From contig NZ_CP109067.1 in assembly GCF_035917335.1 (NCBI RefSeq), positions 622,501 through 686,500 of the forward strand: a stretch of 64,000 nucleotides of DNA, in the 5' to 3' direction. Of this stretch, positions 43,727 to 50,783 are shown one piece after another. The notes beneath the pieces were generated by a model that was not told the origin of the DNA, did no database searches, and saw only the letters and a program-made list of their open reading frames with translations. The DNA comes from Micromonospora sp. NBC_01813. Lineage in GTDB: Bacteria; Actinomycetota; Actinomycetes; Mycobacteriales; Micromonosporaceae. How positions within the stretch are numbered: position 1 is the first letter of the stretch; every line of letters starts with the position of its first letter. The translations under genes were made by a program, and so were the position numbers.

Positions 43727-44797
43727 TCAAGCTGAGACGGTTTGTTCCTGCTGGGTTGGCTGGTTGATCCAGGCCTGGTCGGGCAGTTTCGGTGCGCGCG
43801 GCCGGCGGGTGAACCGGTCCGGGTGAGCGGCGTGGGCGGCGTCGAGGGCGCGTTGGCGGTGCTCACGGATCTGCTCGGCGGTGCCGTAGTGCACCGACGC
43901 CGGGGTGTGCCAGCCGATCCCGGAATGCCGATGCTCGTGATTGTAGGCGGTGAAGAATCCGTCGCAGAACGCTCTCGCGTCGGCGAGGGACCCGAACCTG
44001 GCCGGGAAGTCCGGCACATATTTCATCGTCTTGAACTGTGCCTCGGAGTACGGGTTGTCATTCGACGTGCGGGGTCGGGAATGTGACCGGAGGACACCGA
44101 GGTCGACGAGCATCTCCGACACCGGCTTCGACACCATGGCGCCGCCGCGGTCGGCGTGGATGGTGTGCGGCTCGATCCCGTTACGGCCGATCGCGTCGGC
44201 GAGGAAGTCACGGGCGACGACCGCGTCCTCGGCGGCAGCGACCAGCCAGCCGACGACGTAGCGGGAGTAGATGTCGATGACGACGTAACACCGGTACCAG
44301 ACGCCCTTGACGGGTCCCTTCAGCGCGGTGATGTCCCAGGACCACACCTGACCGGGCCCGGTCGCGACCAGTTCCGGACGCACCCGGGGCGGGTGGGTCG
44401 CCAGTCGGCGTCGTTCCCGGCTCTGCCCGGCCGCGCGGGCGATGCGGTACATCGTGGACATGGAGCAGTGGTAGCGGCCCGCGTCGAGTTCCCGCGCCCA
44501 GACCTGAGGGATCGCCAGGTCGGCGTAGGCGGGCGAGTTCAACACGGCGAGGACCCGGTCACGTTCGGCGCTGCTCAGCGTCCATGGTGGCGGGGTCCGG
44601 GGCAGCCACGGCCCGTGTCGCGGCCTGACCGGTCGCGCCCGCCGGTAGTAGGTCGCCCGTGAGGTCCCCGTCAGCGCGCACGCCCGCTGGACCGAGACGC
44701 CCGCGTCGCGCAGCTCACCGAACACGGCGGTCAGGATCTCCTCGGCGGGTTGTCGTTGTCCGCGCTCCCGGAGACTTCTTCCAAGAGCGCGTGTGCT
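43727..44797 (-). CDS. IS3 transposase OrfB (integrase core)
   Basis: The catalytic part, about 356 residues when entered by -1 frameshift from OrfA. After a helix-turn-helix-like segment (VSVQRACALTGTSRATYYRRA) it has the rve integrase fold with DDE residues: Asp in VWSWDITALKG, Asp in HTIHADRGGAM and Glu in NDNPYSEAQFKTMKY. The C-terminal FNxxRxHxxL-like region reads AYNHEHRHSGIGWHTPASVHYG. All catalytic residues are intact, so the element may still move. Confidence 0.9.
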   Translation of the reverse strand, partial: STRALGRSLRERGQRQPAEEILTAVFGELRDAGVSVQRACALTGTSRATYYRRARPVRPRHGPWLPRTPPPWTLSSAERDRVLAVLNSPAYADLAIPQVWARELDAGRYHCSMSTMYRIARAAGQSRERRRLATHPPRVRPELVATGPGQVWSWDITALKGPVKGVWYRCYVVIDIYSRYVVGWLVAAAEDAVVARDFLADAIGRNGIEPHTIHADRGGAMVSKPVSEMLVDLGVLRSHSRPRTSNDNPYSEAQFKTMKYVPDFPARFGSLADARAFCDGFFTAYNHEHRHSGIGWHTPASVHYGTAEQIREHRQRALDAAHAAHPDRFTRRPRAPKLPDQAWINQPTQQEQTVSA

Positions 44798-45180
44798 TTT
44801 CCCATGATGTCCAACGCCATACGGGTCTTGGTCAGGTCCGCCTGCAGTTTCTCGTTCTGCCGACGCAGCTTCTCCAACTCGATCTGGTCCGCGGACTTCT
44901 TCACCCGCGATCCGGCCCCGGTCGTCGCGGCACCCGTGGCACCGGTGCCGACGTGGCCGAGGTGCCCGGCGTCGCGGGCCCGGGCCCATTCGACGATGTG
45001 CGACGAGTACAGGCCTTCCCGGCGCAGGATCGCGCCTTTCTCTCCGTTCGGGGCGTTCTCGTACTCGGCGACCATCGCGAGCTTGTACTCCGGGCTGAAG
45101 ACCCGCCGCGACGGCTTCGGCGCCGGGTCGGCCCCGCCACCGGACGTCGGCTGCTTGCCAGATGAAGTGGACACGTACAC
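44731..45180 (-). CDS. IS3 transposase OrfA
   Basis: A 149-residue protein: Ser/Gly-rich start, helix-turn-helix (FSPEYKLAMVAEYENAPNGEKGAILRREGLYSSHIVEWARAR, in pieces) and a leucine-zipper-like coiled coil at residues 95-125 (IELEKLRRQNEKLQADLTKT). GTG start after GGAGATCC. It recognises the IS ends and, by -1 frameshift at GGGAAAAG, is extended into OrfB to make the full transposase. Confidence 0.85.
   Translation of the reverse strand: MYVSTSSGKQPTSGGGADPAPKPSRRVFSPEYKLAMVAEYENAPNGEKGAILRREGLYSSHIVEWARARDAGHLGHVGTGATGAATTGAGSRVKKSADQIELEKLRRQNEKLQADLTKTRMALDIMGKAHALLEEVSGSADNDNPPRRS
44796..44803 (-). promoter_or_regulatory. Programmed -1 frameshift site GGGAAAAG
   Basis: In the OrfA frame the codons read GGA-AAA-GCA; slipping back one base gives AAA-AGC-ACA and continues directly into the conserved OrfB frame (KSTRALGRS). 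A-AAA-G heptamer-like sites at this point are usual in IS3 elements. Confidence 0.6.
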
Positions 45181-45581
45181 AAGGATCTCCGATCCCCGTC
45201 CTCAGGTCAGCACCCCACTCACACGGGGTGTCTCACACCATCTTGACCAAGAGGGCTGCGCCCAGGTCGCGGCCTGTTACCTGATGCTCGACCGGCATCA
45301 GAGCGCCGACCGCTGGCTCGCCCAAGCCTTGGATCTGCAACCCACTACCCGCAGCCGGGACCGCGCCACATACCTGATCTGGCGGGCGGACGTCACGGCC
45401 AGCCTCGGCGACGTCGAACAAGCCTGCGCGTACGTGCACCGCGCAGCGCCCGAGGTCGTGAAGACCCGCTCGCTACGGAACCACCACCGGCTGATGGGCA
45501 TCCACGGCCGCCTCGCCAAGTACGGCACCCCTGCCACCCGCGAGTTGGACGAACGCGTACGGAGTCTGGTCGCATAGCACC

Positions 45582-46292
45582 ATGACATCGGACGTCCAGC
45601 GGGTAGCCGTCGTCACCGGAGCCAACCGAGGGCTCGGCAAAGCAATCGCCCAGCAACTCGCGCAGGCAGGCCTCCACGTCGTGGTCACCGCCAGAAGCGA
45701 CGAAGCCGCAGAACGGACCGCCGCCGAGCTGACCGGACTCGGCCTGCCGGCCTCGGGCCACCAACTCGACATCACCGACCCCGCCAGCGTCGCCCGCGCC
45801 ATGGCCGACGTCGGCTACCAGCACGGCCGGCTCGACGTCCTCGTCAACAACGCTGCCATCGCCATCGACCGAGGTCAGGCCGCCAGCGCAGCCGACATGG
45901 AGAAGGTCGCCGCGACCCTCGACGCAAACCTGATGGGCTCCTGGCGCTGCTGCACCGCCGCCATCCCCGAGATGAAGCGAAACGGCTACGGCCGGATCGT
46001 CAACGTCACCAGCCACATGGGCACATCCGCCGAAATGGGCACCGGCAGCGTCTCCTACCGCGTCTCCAAAGCCGGCATCAACGCGCTCACCCAAATCCTC
46101 GCCGCAGAGCTACACGACCACAACATTCTCATCAACGCAGCATCACCCGGAAAGGTCGACACCCGCCTCGCCTACGGCAAAGCCAACCACACCCCCGACG
46201 AAGCAGCCCACACCTTCACCTGGCTCGCCACGCTCCCCGACGACGGACCCACCGGCCAACTCTTCTACAACCGCAAGCTACTACCCTGGTAG
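45582..46292 (+). CDS. SDR family NAD(P)-dependent oxidoreductase
   Basis: A 236-residue short-chain dehydrogenase/reductase. Rossmann motif TGANRGLGKA near the N-terminus, LVNNAAIA, catalytic Ser in VNVTSHMG and the YRVSK (Tyr-x-x-x-Lys) pair, then ASPGKVDT. It resembles carbonyl reductase-type SDRs. The ATG lies 4 bp after the 3' half of the broken XRE gene, so it was probably co-transcribed with it; the IS insertion may now reduce its expression. Substrate unknown. Confidence 0.9.
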   Translation: MTSDVQRVAVVTGANRGLGKAIAQQLAQAGLHVVVTARSDEAAERTAAELTGLGLPASGHQLDITDPASVARAMADVGYQHGRLDVLVNNAAIAIDRGQAASAADMEKVAATLDANLMGSWRCCTAAIPEMKRNGYGRIVNVTSHMGTSAEMGTGSVSYRVSKAGINALTQILAAELHDHNILINAASPGKVDTRLAYGKANHTPDEAAHTFTWLATLPDDGPTGQLFYNRKLLPW

Positions 46293-46327
46293 GTCGGAGA
46301 TGGATGGAAGTCAATCGGGGAGGAATC

Positions 46328-46519
46328 ATGTCTGATCTGACTGGTGCGGCCTGGCGAAAGAGTAGCCGCAGTAGCTCTCAAGGCAACTGTGTGGAGGTCG
46401 CAGCCAACATCCCAGGGCTCGTCGCCGTCCGAGACAGCAAAGATCGGGAAGGGGCGACTTTGCTCTTCACATCCCGCGAATGGCATGCCTTCCTCGGTTC
46501 CGCCATAGCTACGAGGTAG
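46328..46519 (+). CDS. DUF397 domain protein
   Basis: A 63-residue protein with an excellent ribosome site (GGGGAGGAA) before the ATG. The DUF397 signature is complete: AAWRKSSRSSSQGNCVEVA, VAVRDSKDREGATLLFTSREWHAFL. DUF397 proteins are small partners of XRE regulators in actinobacterial development and antibiotic regulation. The natural partner here would be the IS-disrupted XRE-TPR gene in the same orientation, which leaves this gene without its regulator. Confidence 0.9.
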   Translation: MSDLTGAAWRKSSRSSSQGNCVEVAANIPGLVAVRDSKDREGATLLFTSREWHAFLGSAIATR

Positions 46520-46553
46520 CCGCCCGTGCGCGCTCCGACAGCAACCGCGCGGA

Positions 46554-46622
46554 CCGTGATCCACAGCGCTTCAGCCGACCACACCCCGGCGTGTCGGGTC
46601 GAAGAGACGCTGTGGATCACGG
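46554..46622. terminator. Long stem-loop between DUF397 and the M48 protease
   Basis: Perfect 15-bp arms (CCGTGATCCACAGCG and its complement) enclose a 39-nt loop that can form inner CTTC/GAAG and CCGAC/GTCGG stems. It lies in a 175-bp gap between convergent genes that contains no credible ORF. It is larger than a typical terminator and might be a small mobile palindrome. Confidence 0.65.
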
Positions 46623-46694
46623 CTGCACGGGGTCGGTCAGGGAGGACGTCGTCACGAGCGCGGCTCCAGCGATGAACTTCGAGGCTGTGAGCGA

Positions 46695-48623
46695 TCAGGC
46701 TGGCACCGGTAGGGGCGGCAGTGGGCTGTGCAGGATCAGGCAGATGGTCCGCAGCAACTCGATCTCCGGGACGGTCATCACGCCGTCGTGGCTGATCACC
46801 GCGACGGCACCGGCGACCAGCCGGGCCTTTTCCGCCGGCCGCAGCCCGTCGAGTTCCGGCCAGGCCGACTCCAACTCCAGCACACCGTTGGCCGGTGCGG
46901 AAAACCGGATGTCGGACTGGGGGAGGGTCTGCGCCGTACCGGCGGCGAAGGCCCGCTGCGCGGCGGCCGGATCCGGGTGCCCGGCCTGGGCCAGGACGCT
47001 GAACAGGGTCCCCACCGCCCGGCGCGCGCCGCGCAGCGTACCCCGGCCGTTGCCCGACCGCGACGAGGGCGTGAGTGACTCGCGTAGCTCGTCGCCGACG
47101 AGCCGGGACAGGCAGTATTCGAAGACGCTGATCCGTCCGTCGGCCCGGACCAGGGTGGCCATCGCGTCGGCGACCGCGTCCCGCTCGGCCGGCGGGCGGT
47201 GGGTCAACGCCGGGAAGGCGACCTCAGCCAGCGGCAGCCGCAGCAGCGGATGCAGCCCGGCGGTGGCGTGACCGGCCTGCCAGGTCGCGTCGGCGAGCGC
47301 CTTGCCGTGCCGTTCGAAGATCTCGGCGTGCTGCCGGGCACGCACCTGCTGATCGGCCGAGAGGAGCAGCCCGAGGATCAACGGAACGACGGTGTCCGGC
47401 CGGTGCGCCTGGTCCAGCAGCTCCGACGGGATCCGGGCGAGCAGGTCGGCGGCGTGCGGGTAGGAAGCCGGCGGTGCGGCGCCGATCCGGTCGAGGACCT
47501 CCGCCGGATCGACCCGGACCCGGGCGTCGGCGTCGGGTAGGGCGCCGTTGCCGGTCGAGTTGCTTCCGGTGAGCCCCATGGCCCGGTCTTCGGCCAGGCC
47601 GGACGGCGGGGCCGCCGCCCACCGCCGGGTCAGCGCGGCCAGCTCGGCCGGATCGAAGCTGGGGTCGAGCGCCTTGATCCGTTCCGGTAGCGGCGGGTGC
47701 GTCGCGAACAGCGCCGACAACCCGGCTCCGGAGCCGAAGAGCATGTGGCCGACCTCTTCGGACTTCGGGTTCGCCAGCTTCGACCCGGCCGGCAGCCCGC
47801 CGATCTTCTTCAACGCGCCGGCCAGCCCGGCGGTCTGTCGGGTGAACTGCACGGCCGAGGCGTCCGCCAGGTACTCGCGTTGGCGGGACACCGAAGCCTT
47901 GATCAGCCGGCCGACCAGCACTCCGATGTAGCCGGCGGCCACCATGGCCAGCCCGATCAGCGGCAGCGGGTTGCCGCCCTTGTTGTCGCCACGGGAGCGG
48001 CCGCCGCTGACGAAGCCGGTGCGCAGCAGTCCGCGCCCGATCACTGCCAGGAACAGGATGCCGAAGAGCAGGCCCATCAGCCGGATGTTGAGCCGCATGT
48101 CGCCGTTGACGACATGGCTGAACTCGTGCGCGATGACGCCCTGCAGTTCGTCGCGGTTGAGTCGTTCCAGGGTGCCCCGGGTGACCGCGATGGCCGCGTC
48201 CGAGGTGGACCAGCCGGCGGCGAACGCGTTGATCCCCTCCTCGTGCGGCAGCAGGTAGATCTCCGGCACCGGTACGCCTGACGCGATGGCGATCTCCTCG
48301 ACCACGTTGCGCAGCCGGCGCAGCTGTGGATCGGTGGTGTCCGGCGGCACCAGCACCCCGCCCAGTTCACGGGCGACCCGACCGCCGCCACCGCGCAGCG
48401 TGACGGTGCGGAACAGTGCGGCCAGGCCGATCACCGCGACGGTCAGCAGGCTGGTCACCGTCAGCAGCCCGGCGAGCTGTGCCGGCGGCATCGAGGCGCC
48501 ATCGAAGACGACGACCGCGGCGAGGGCGACGACGGCGACGATGCCGGCGACGGCGACCACGAAGAGTCCGACCAGTCGGGCGGAGACCCGTCGCACCTGG
48601 CGTTGACGTTCGAAGAAGTTCAT
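46695..48623 (-). CDS. M48 family membrane metalloprotease, HtpX-like
   Basis: A 642-residue protein with two N-terminal transmembrane segments, the zinc motif HEFSHVVNGD (near residue 164), two further membrane segments around LLFGILFLAVIGRGLL and LIGLAMVAAGYIGVLVG, and EYLADASAVQFTR providing the third zinc ligand. The C-terminal 320 residues form an extra helical domain beyond the usual 290-residue HtpX. HtpX-type proteases degrade misfolded membrane proteins. It lies directly downstream of lemA, a conserved pair. Confidence 0.92.
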   Translation of the reverse strand: MNFFERQRQVRRVSARLVGLFVVAVAGIVAVVALAAVVVFDGASMPPAQLAGLLTVTSLLTVAVIGLAALFRTVTLRGGGGRVARELGGVLVPPDTTDPQLRRLRNVVEEIAIASGVPVPEIYLLPHEEGINAFAAGWSTSDAAIAVTRGTLERLNRDELQGVIAHEFSHVVNGDMRLNIRLMGLLFGILFLAVIGRGLLRTGFVSGGRSRGDNKGGNPLPLIGLAMVAAGYIGVLVGRLIKASVSRQREYLADASAVQFTRQTAGLAGALKKIGGLPAGSKLANPKSEEVGHMLFGSGAGLSALFATHPPLPERIKALDPSFDPAELAALTRRWAAAPPSGLAEDRAMGLTGSNSTGNGALPDADARVRVDPAEVLDRIGAAPPASYPHAADLLARIPSELLDQAHRPDTVVPLILGLLLSADQQVRARQHAEIFERHGKALADATWQAGHATAGLHPLLRLPLAEVAFPALTHRPPAERDAVADAMATLVRADGRISVFEYCLSRLVGDELRESLTPSSRSGNGRGTLRGARRAVGTLFSVLAQAGHPDPAAAQRAFAAGTAQTLPQSDIRFSAPANGVLELESAWPELDGLRPAEKARLVAGAVAVISHDGVMTVPEIELLRTICLILHSPLPPLPVPA

Positions 48624-48627
48624 GCGC

Positions 48628-49227
48628 TCAGAAGTCGACCCGAGGGGCCTGCCGCTGCTGCGGATCCTCGACCTCGAACAGCGCGGCCGGGCCGAAGGAG
48701 AACATGTTCGCCACCATGCTGCCGGGGAACCGCTCCCGCTTGTTGTTGTAGTTCATGACTGCGTCGTTGTAGGCCTGCCGGGCGAAGGCGACCCGGTTCT
48801 CGGTGGAGGTCAGCTCCTCGGTCAGCTGCATCATGTTCTGGTTGGCCTTGAGGTCCGGGTATGCCTCGGAGAGCGCGAAGAGCCGGCCGAGGCTCTGGGT
48901 CAGCATGTTCTCCGCGCCGGCGAGCTGCTGCATCGCTGCCGGGTCGCCGGGATTGCCGGTGGCGGCGGCCTGGGCGTCGACGGCACCGCTACGGGCGGCG
49001 ATGACCGCTTCGAGCGTCTCGCGCTCGTGTTTCATGTAGCCCTTGGCGACCTCGACGAGGTTGGGAATGAGGTCGTGTCGGCGGGTCAACTGGACGTCGA
49101 TCTGGGAGAACGCGTTGCGGAACGCGTTGCGCGCGGTGACTAGTCCGTTGTACACCGCCACGCCATATCCGGCAAAAGCCACCACAACTATAGATATCAG
49201 GCAAAACAGTGCAATAACCAGTTCCAT
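48628..49227 (-). CDS. LemA family protein
   Basis: A 199-residue protein with an N-terminal membrane anchor (VIALFCLISIVVVAFAGYGVAVYNGLV) and the LemA helical domain: FSQIDVQLTRRHDLIPNLVEVAKGYMKHERETLE, TENRVAFARQAYNDAVMNYNNKRERFPGSMVANMF (both in pieces). It is likely a surface or membrane-associated scaffold for the M48 protease encoded 4 bp downstream. The mature part has its helices outside the membrane. Confidence 0.92.
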   Translation of the reverse strand: MELVIALFCLISIVVVAFAGYGVAVYNGLVTARNAFRNAFSQIDVQLTRRHDLIPNLVEVAKGYMKHERETLEAVIAARSGAVDAQAAATGNPGDPAAMQQLAGAENMLTQSLGRLFALSEAYPDLKANQNMMQLTEELTSTENRVAFARQAYNDAVMNYNNKRERFPGSMVANMFSFGPAALFEVEDPQQRQAPRVDF

Positions 49228-49356
49228 CTTCCCTGCTCTCCGCTGTGCCGGCAGCGGTGGGAACGCGCCGCCGGACCCTGTCGGCCGGCCCGAGCGTACG
49301 CCACCTGCTCAAACAGAGATTGTGATCGAGGTGGGTCAGTCCAGCCGACGTATCGG

Positions 49357-49515
49357 TCAGACTCGGCTGCGGCCCCGGTCGATCAGGCCCAGCACGAGGA
49401 CCACCGCGAGGCCGACCAGCCCGATGACCAACAGGATCCGGAGAGCCTCCAGGATCGCGCCGAGCAGCAGTAGTACTGCCGCGACGACGCCGACGACGAT
49501 GAGCAGGGTACGCAT
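49357..49515 (-). CDS. Small membrane protein, two transmembrane segments
   Basis: A 52-residue protein from an ATG with GGGAGG upstream. It is almost entirely hydrophobic, with two segments (LLIVVGVVAAVLLLLGAI and LLVIGLVGLAVVLVLGLI) and a basic tail (DRGRSRV). Such mini-proteins are common and unannotated in actinobacteria. It lies upstream of lemA on the same strand, 130 bp away. Confidence 0.6.
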   Translation of the reverse strand: MRTLLIVVGVVAAVLLLLGAILEALRILLVIGLVGLAVVLVLGLIDRGRSRV

Positions 49516-49698
49516 GAAGGCCTCCCGGTCCGAGGGGTGCGTGGTCTCGAACTGACCTTCCCGTTTGGCGTCAGGTTGAACCTCGTACCCGGCTACCGGG
49601 CATCGTCGATTCCGGACAGCTCGACCGGCTGCCTTCCCGCCGTACGGGTGTGTCGCCCTGGTGGCAGACCTGCCATTCATCAGGGCGCTCCAGGTGGG

Positions 49699-49775
49699 TG
49701 GTGCCCCCGGTGGGATTCGAACCCACACTGTCGGAGGTTTGAGCTCCGCCTCTCTACCGGTTGGAGTACGGGGAC
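49699..49775 (-). tRNA. tRNA with CAA anticodon (Leu), class I variable loop
   Basis: A cloverleaf can be folded: acceptor GTCCCCG/CGGGGGC, D-stem CTC/GAG, anticodon stem CGGAG/CTCCG with loop CTCAAAC (anticodon CAA at 49739-49741), T-stem GTGGG/CCCAC with TTCGAAT, discriminator A and an encoded CCA. The variable region is only 5 nt (ACAGT), whereas ordinary bacterial tRNA-Leu has a long variable arm. The D-stem has only three good pairs. It should read UUG by anticodon, but leucyl charging is not certain. Confidence 0.8.
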
Positions 49776-49830
49776 CTTTGTCGGGTCTGGGGCCTGGCTG
49801 TGCCAAGCCTACCTACTACGCTGAAGGCGG

Positions 49831-49854
49831 CGACACCCAACCCGGTGGGTGTCG
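49831..49854 (+). promoter_or_regulatory. Leader stem-loop before the ANTAR regulator
   Basis: CGACACCC and GGGTGTCG form an 8-bp stem around AACCCGGT, 27 bp before the GTG start. It could be a leader structure or a terminator for transcripts arriving from the left. Confidence 0.4.
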
Positions 49855-49881
49855 GGTGGCAAGTGTTGGGGGTAGGGGTTC

Positions 49882-50502
49882 GTGGCCGACACGCAGGCGG
49901 GTGCCGAGCGCAGGCGGGTACTGATCGCAGAGGACGAGGCGCTGATCCGGCTCGATCTGGCGGAGATGCTCGTCGAGGAGGGCTACGACGTCGTCGGGGA
50001 GGCTGGCGACGGTGAGACCGCGGTGCGGCTCGCCGAGGAGCTCAAGCCCGACCTGGTGATCCTCGACATCAAGATGCCGATCATGGATGGCCTGGCGGCG
50101 GCCGAGCGGATCGCCGGTGGGCGGATCGCCCCGGTGGTGATCCTCACCGCCTTCAGCCAGCGTGACCTGGTGGAGCGGGCGCGGGCGGCCGGCGCGATGG
50201 CGTACCTGGTGAAGCCGTTCCAGAAGAGCGACCTGGTGCCGGCGATCGAGATCGCCCTCTCCCGGTACAGCGAGGTGGCCGCGCTGGAGTCCGAGGTCGC
50301 CGGGTTGACCGACCGGCTGGAGACCCGCAAGGTCGTCGAGCGGGCCAAGGGCATGCTGATGACCTCGTACGGCATGACGGAACCGCAGGCGTTCAAGTGG
50401 ATCCAGCGGATGGCGATGGACCACCGGATGACGATGCGCGACGTCGCGGAGCGGATCCTGGCCGAAACCCCTGGTGACAACACGACACCGCCGGCGCAGT
50501 GA
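49882..50502 (+). CDS. pdtaR: ANTAR-domain response regulator, PdtaR-like
   Basis: A 206-residue two-component regulator. The N-terminal receiver has the acidic pair in IAEDEALIRLDLAE, the phosphorylated Asp62 in LVILDIKMP, Thr in ILTAF and Lys in VKPF. The C-terminal ANTAR domain (about residues 145-205, VERAKGMLMTSYGMTEPQAFKWI) binds paired hexaloop hairpins in mRNA and blocks terminators. GTG start. The usual partner, a PdtaS-type histidine kinase, is not adjacent. In mycobacteria PdtaR controls central and redox metabolism. The next gene leader has two small hairpins. Confidence 0.92.
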   Translation: MADTQAGAERRRVLIAEDEALIRLDLAEMLVEEGYDVVGEAGDGETAVRLAEELKPDLVILDIKMPIMDGLAAAERIAGGRIAPVVILTAFSQRDLVERARAAGAMAYLVKPFQKSDLVPAIEIALSRYSEVAALESEVAGLTDRLETRKVVERAKGMLMTSYGMTEPQAFKWIQRMAMDHRMTMRDVAERILAETPGDNTTPPAQ

Positions 50503-50669
50503 CCGCCCCGGCGATCGCCGTCGAGCGATCGGTGGTAGCCCTCGGTAGCCGCCTGACCAGAGCGAACGCGGCCATCCGAGGTGTCGTGTTACAGCCAGGG
50601 GAGCCTCGGGATCGCCGTACGTAACGTTTTTGTCAACGGCCCTTCTCTGACCTTACGGGGTGCCCGGAA

Positions 50670-50708
50670 GGTGGGATAGCGTCCCGCCCCAAGGCCGGCA
50701 TAGCGGCC
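50670..50708 (+). promoter_or_regulatory. Paired small hairpins in the livK leader
   Basis: Two consecutive stem-loops: GGTGGGA/TCCCGCC around TAGCG (50670-50688) and GGCCG/CGGCC around GCATAG (50693-50708). Both contain the string ATAGCG. They lie in the 281-bp gap between the ANTAR regulator gene and livK, a gap with no credible ORF. Loops do not fully match the known ANTAR hexaloop pattern (A at 1, G at 4). Confidence 0.35.
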
Positions 50709-50783
50709 AGGTGCGTACTTCCCGCAAGAGCCAATCGGCAGTGGGTGGTTCGGGCCAATTGGTATCTAGGAGGGTTTCGAGCC

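Larger units (their letters stand above)
43715..45255 (-). mobile_element. IS3 family insertion sequence
   Basis: About 1.54 kb carrying orfA and orfB of an IS3-type transposase on the - strand. Terminal imperfect inverted repeats share GTCAAG-N7-GAGAC (left at 43721, right ending about 45247). The insertion interrupts the XRE-TPR gene and is flanked by CTGCG on both sides (43710-43714 and 45256-45260), which fits a target duplication of 3-5 bp. The outermost few bases do not match between ends, so the exact ends are uncertain by up to 6 bp. Confidence 0.85.
42685..45577 (+). pseudogene. XRE-TPR transcriptional regulator interrupted by an IS3 element
   Basis: GTG start with GAGAGGGG upstream. 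The 5' part (42685-43714) encodes a Cro/C1-type helix-turn-helix (YVRQDRNWSQQDLVDKI) and a TPR-like helical region up to AGYFDQAEYC. The 3' part (45261-45577) continues AQVAACYLMLDRHQSADRWL to the stop at ERVRSLVA. Removing the IS and one copy of the CTGCG duplication joins the halves in frame (AEYC-AQVAAC), giving a normal regulator of about 450 residues. As it stands the protein is truncated and fused to IS-derived residues. Such regulators often pair with DUF397 proteins; one is encoded downstream at 46328. Confidence 0.85.

Noticed and set aside
43719-45249. IS ends placed at the TG...CA termini of the inverted repeats
   Set aside because: This would be usual for IS3, but it leaves no target duplication and the host gene does not rejoin in frame, whereas the CTGCG-based ends restore it.
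49516-49881. Integration site (att) at the tRNA gene
   Set aside because: No second copy of the tRNA 3' end was spotted by eye and no integrase gene is in the window.
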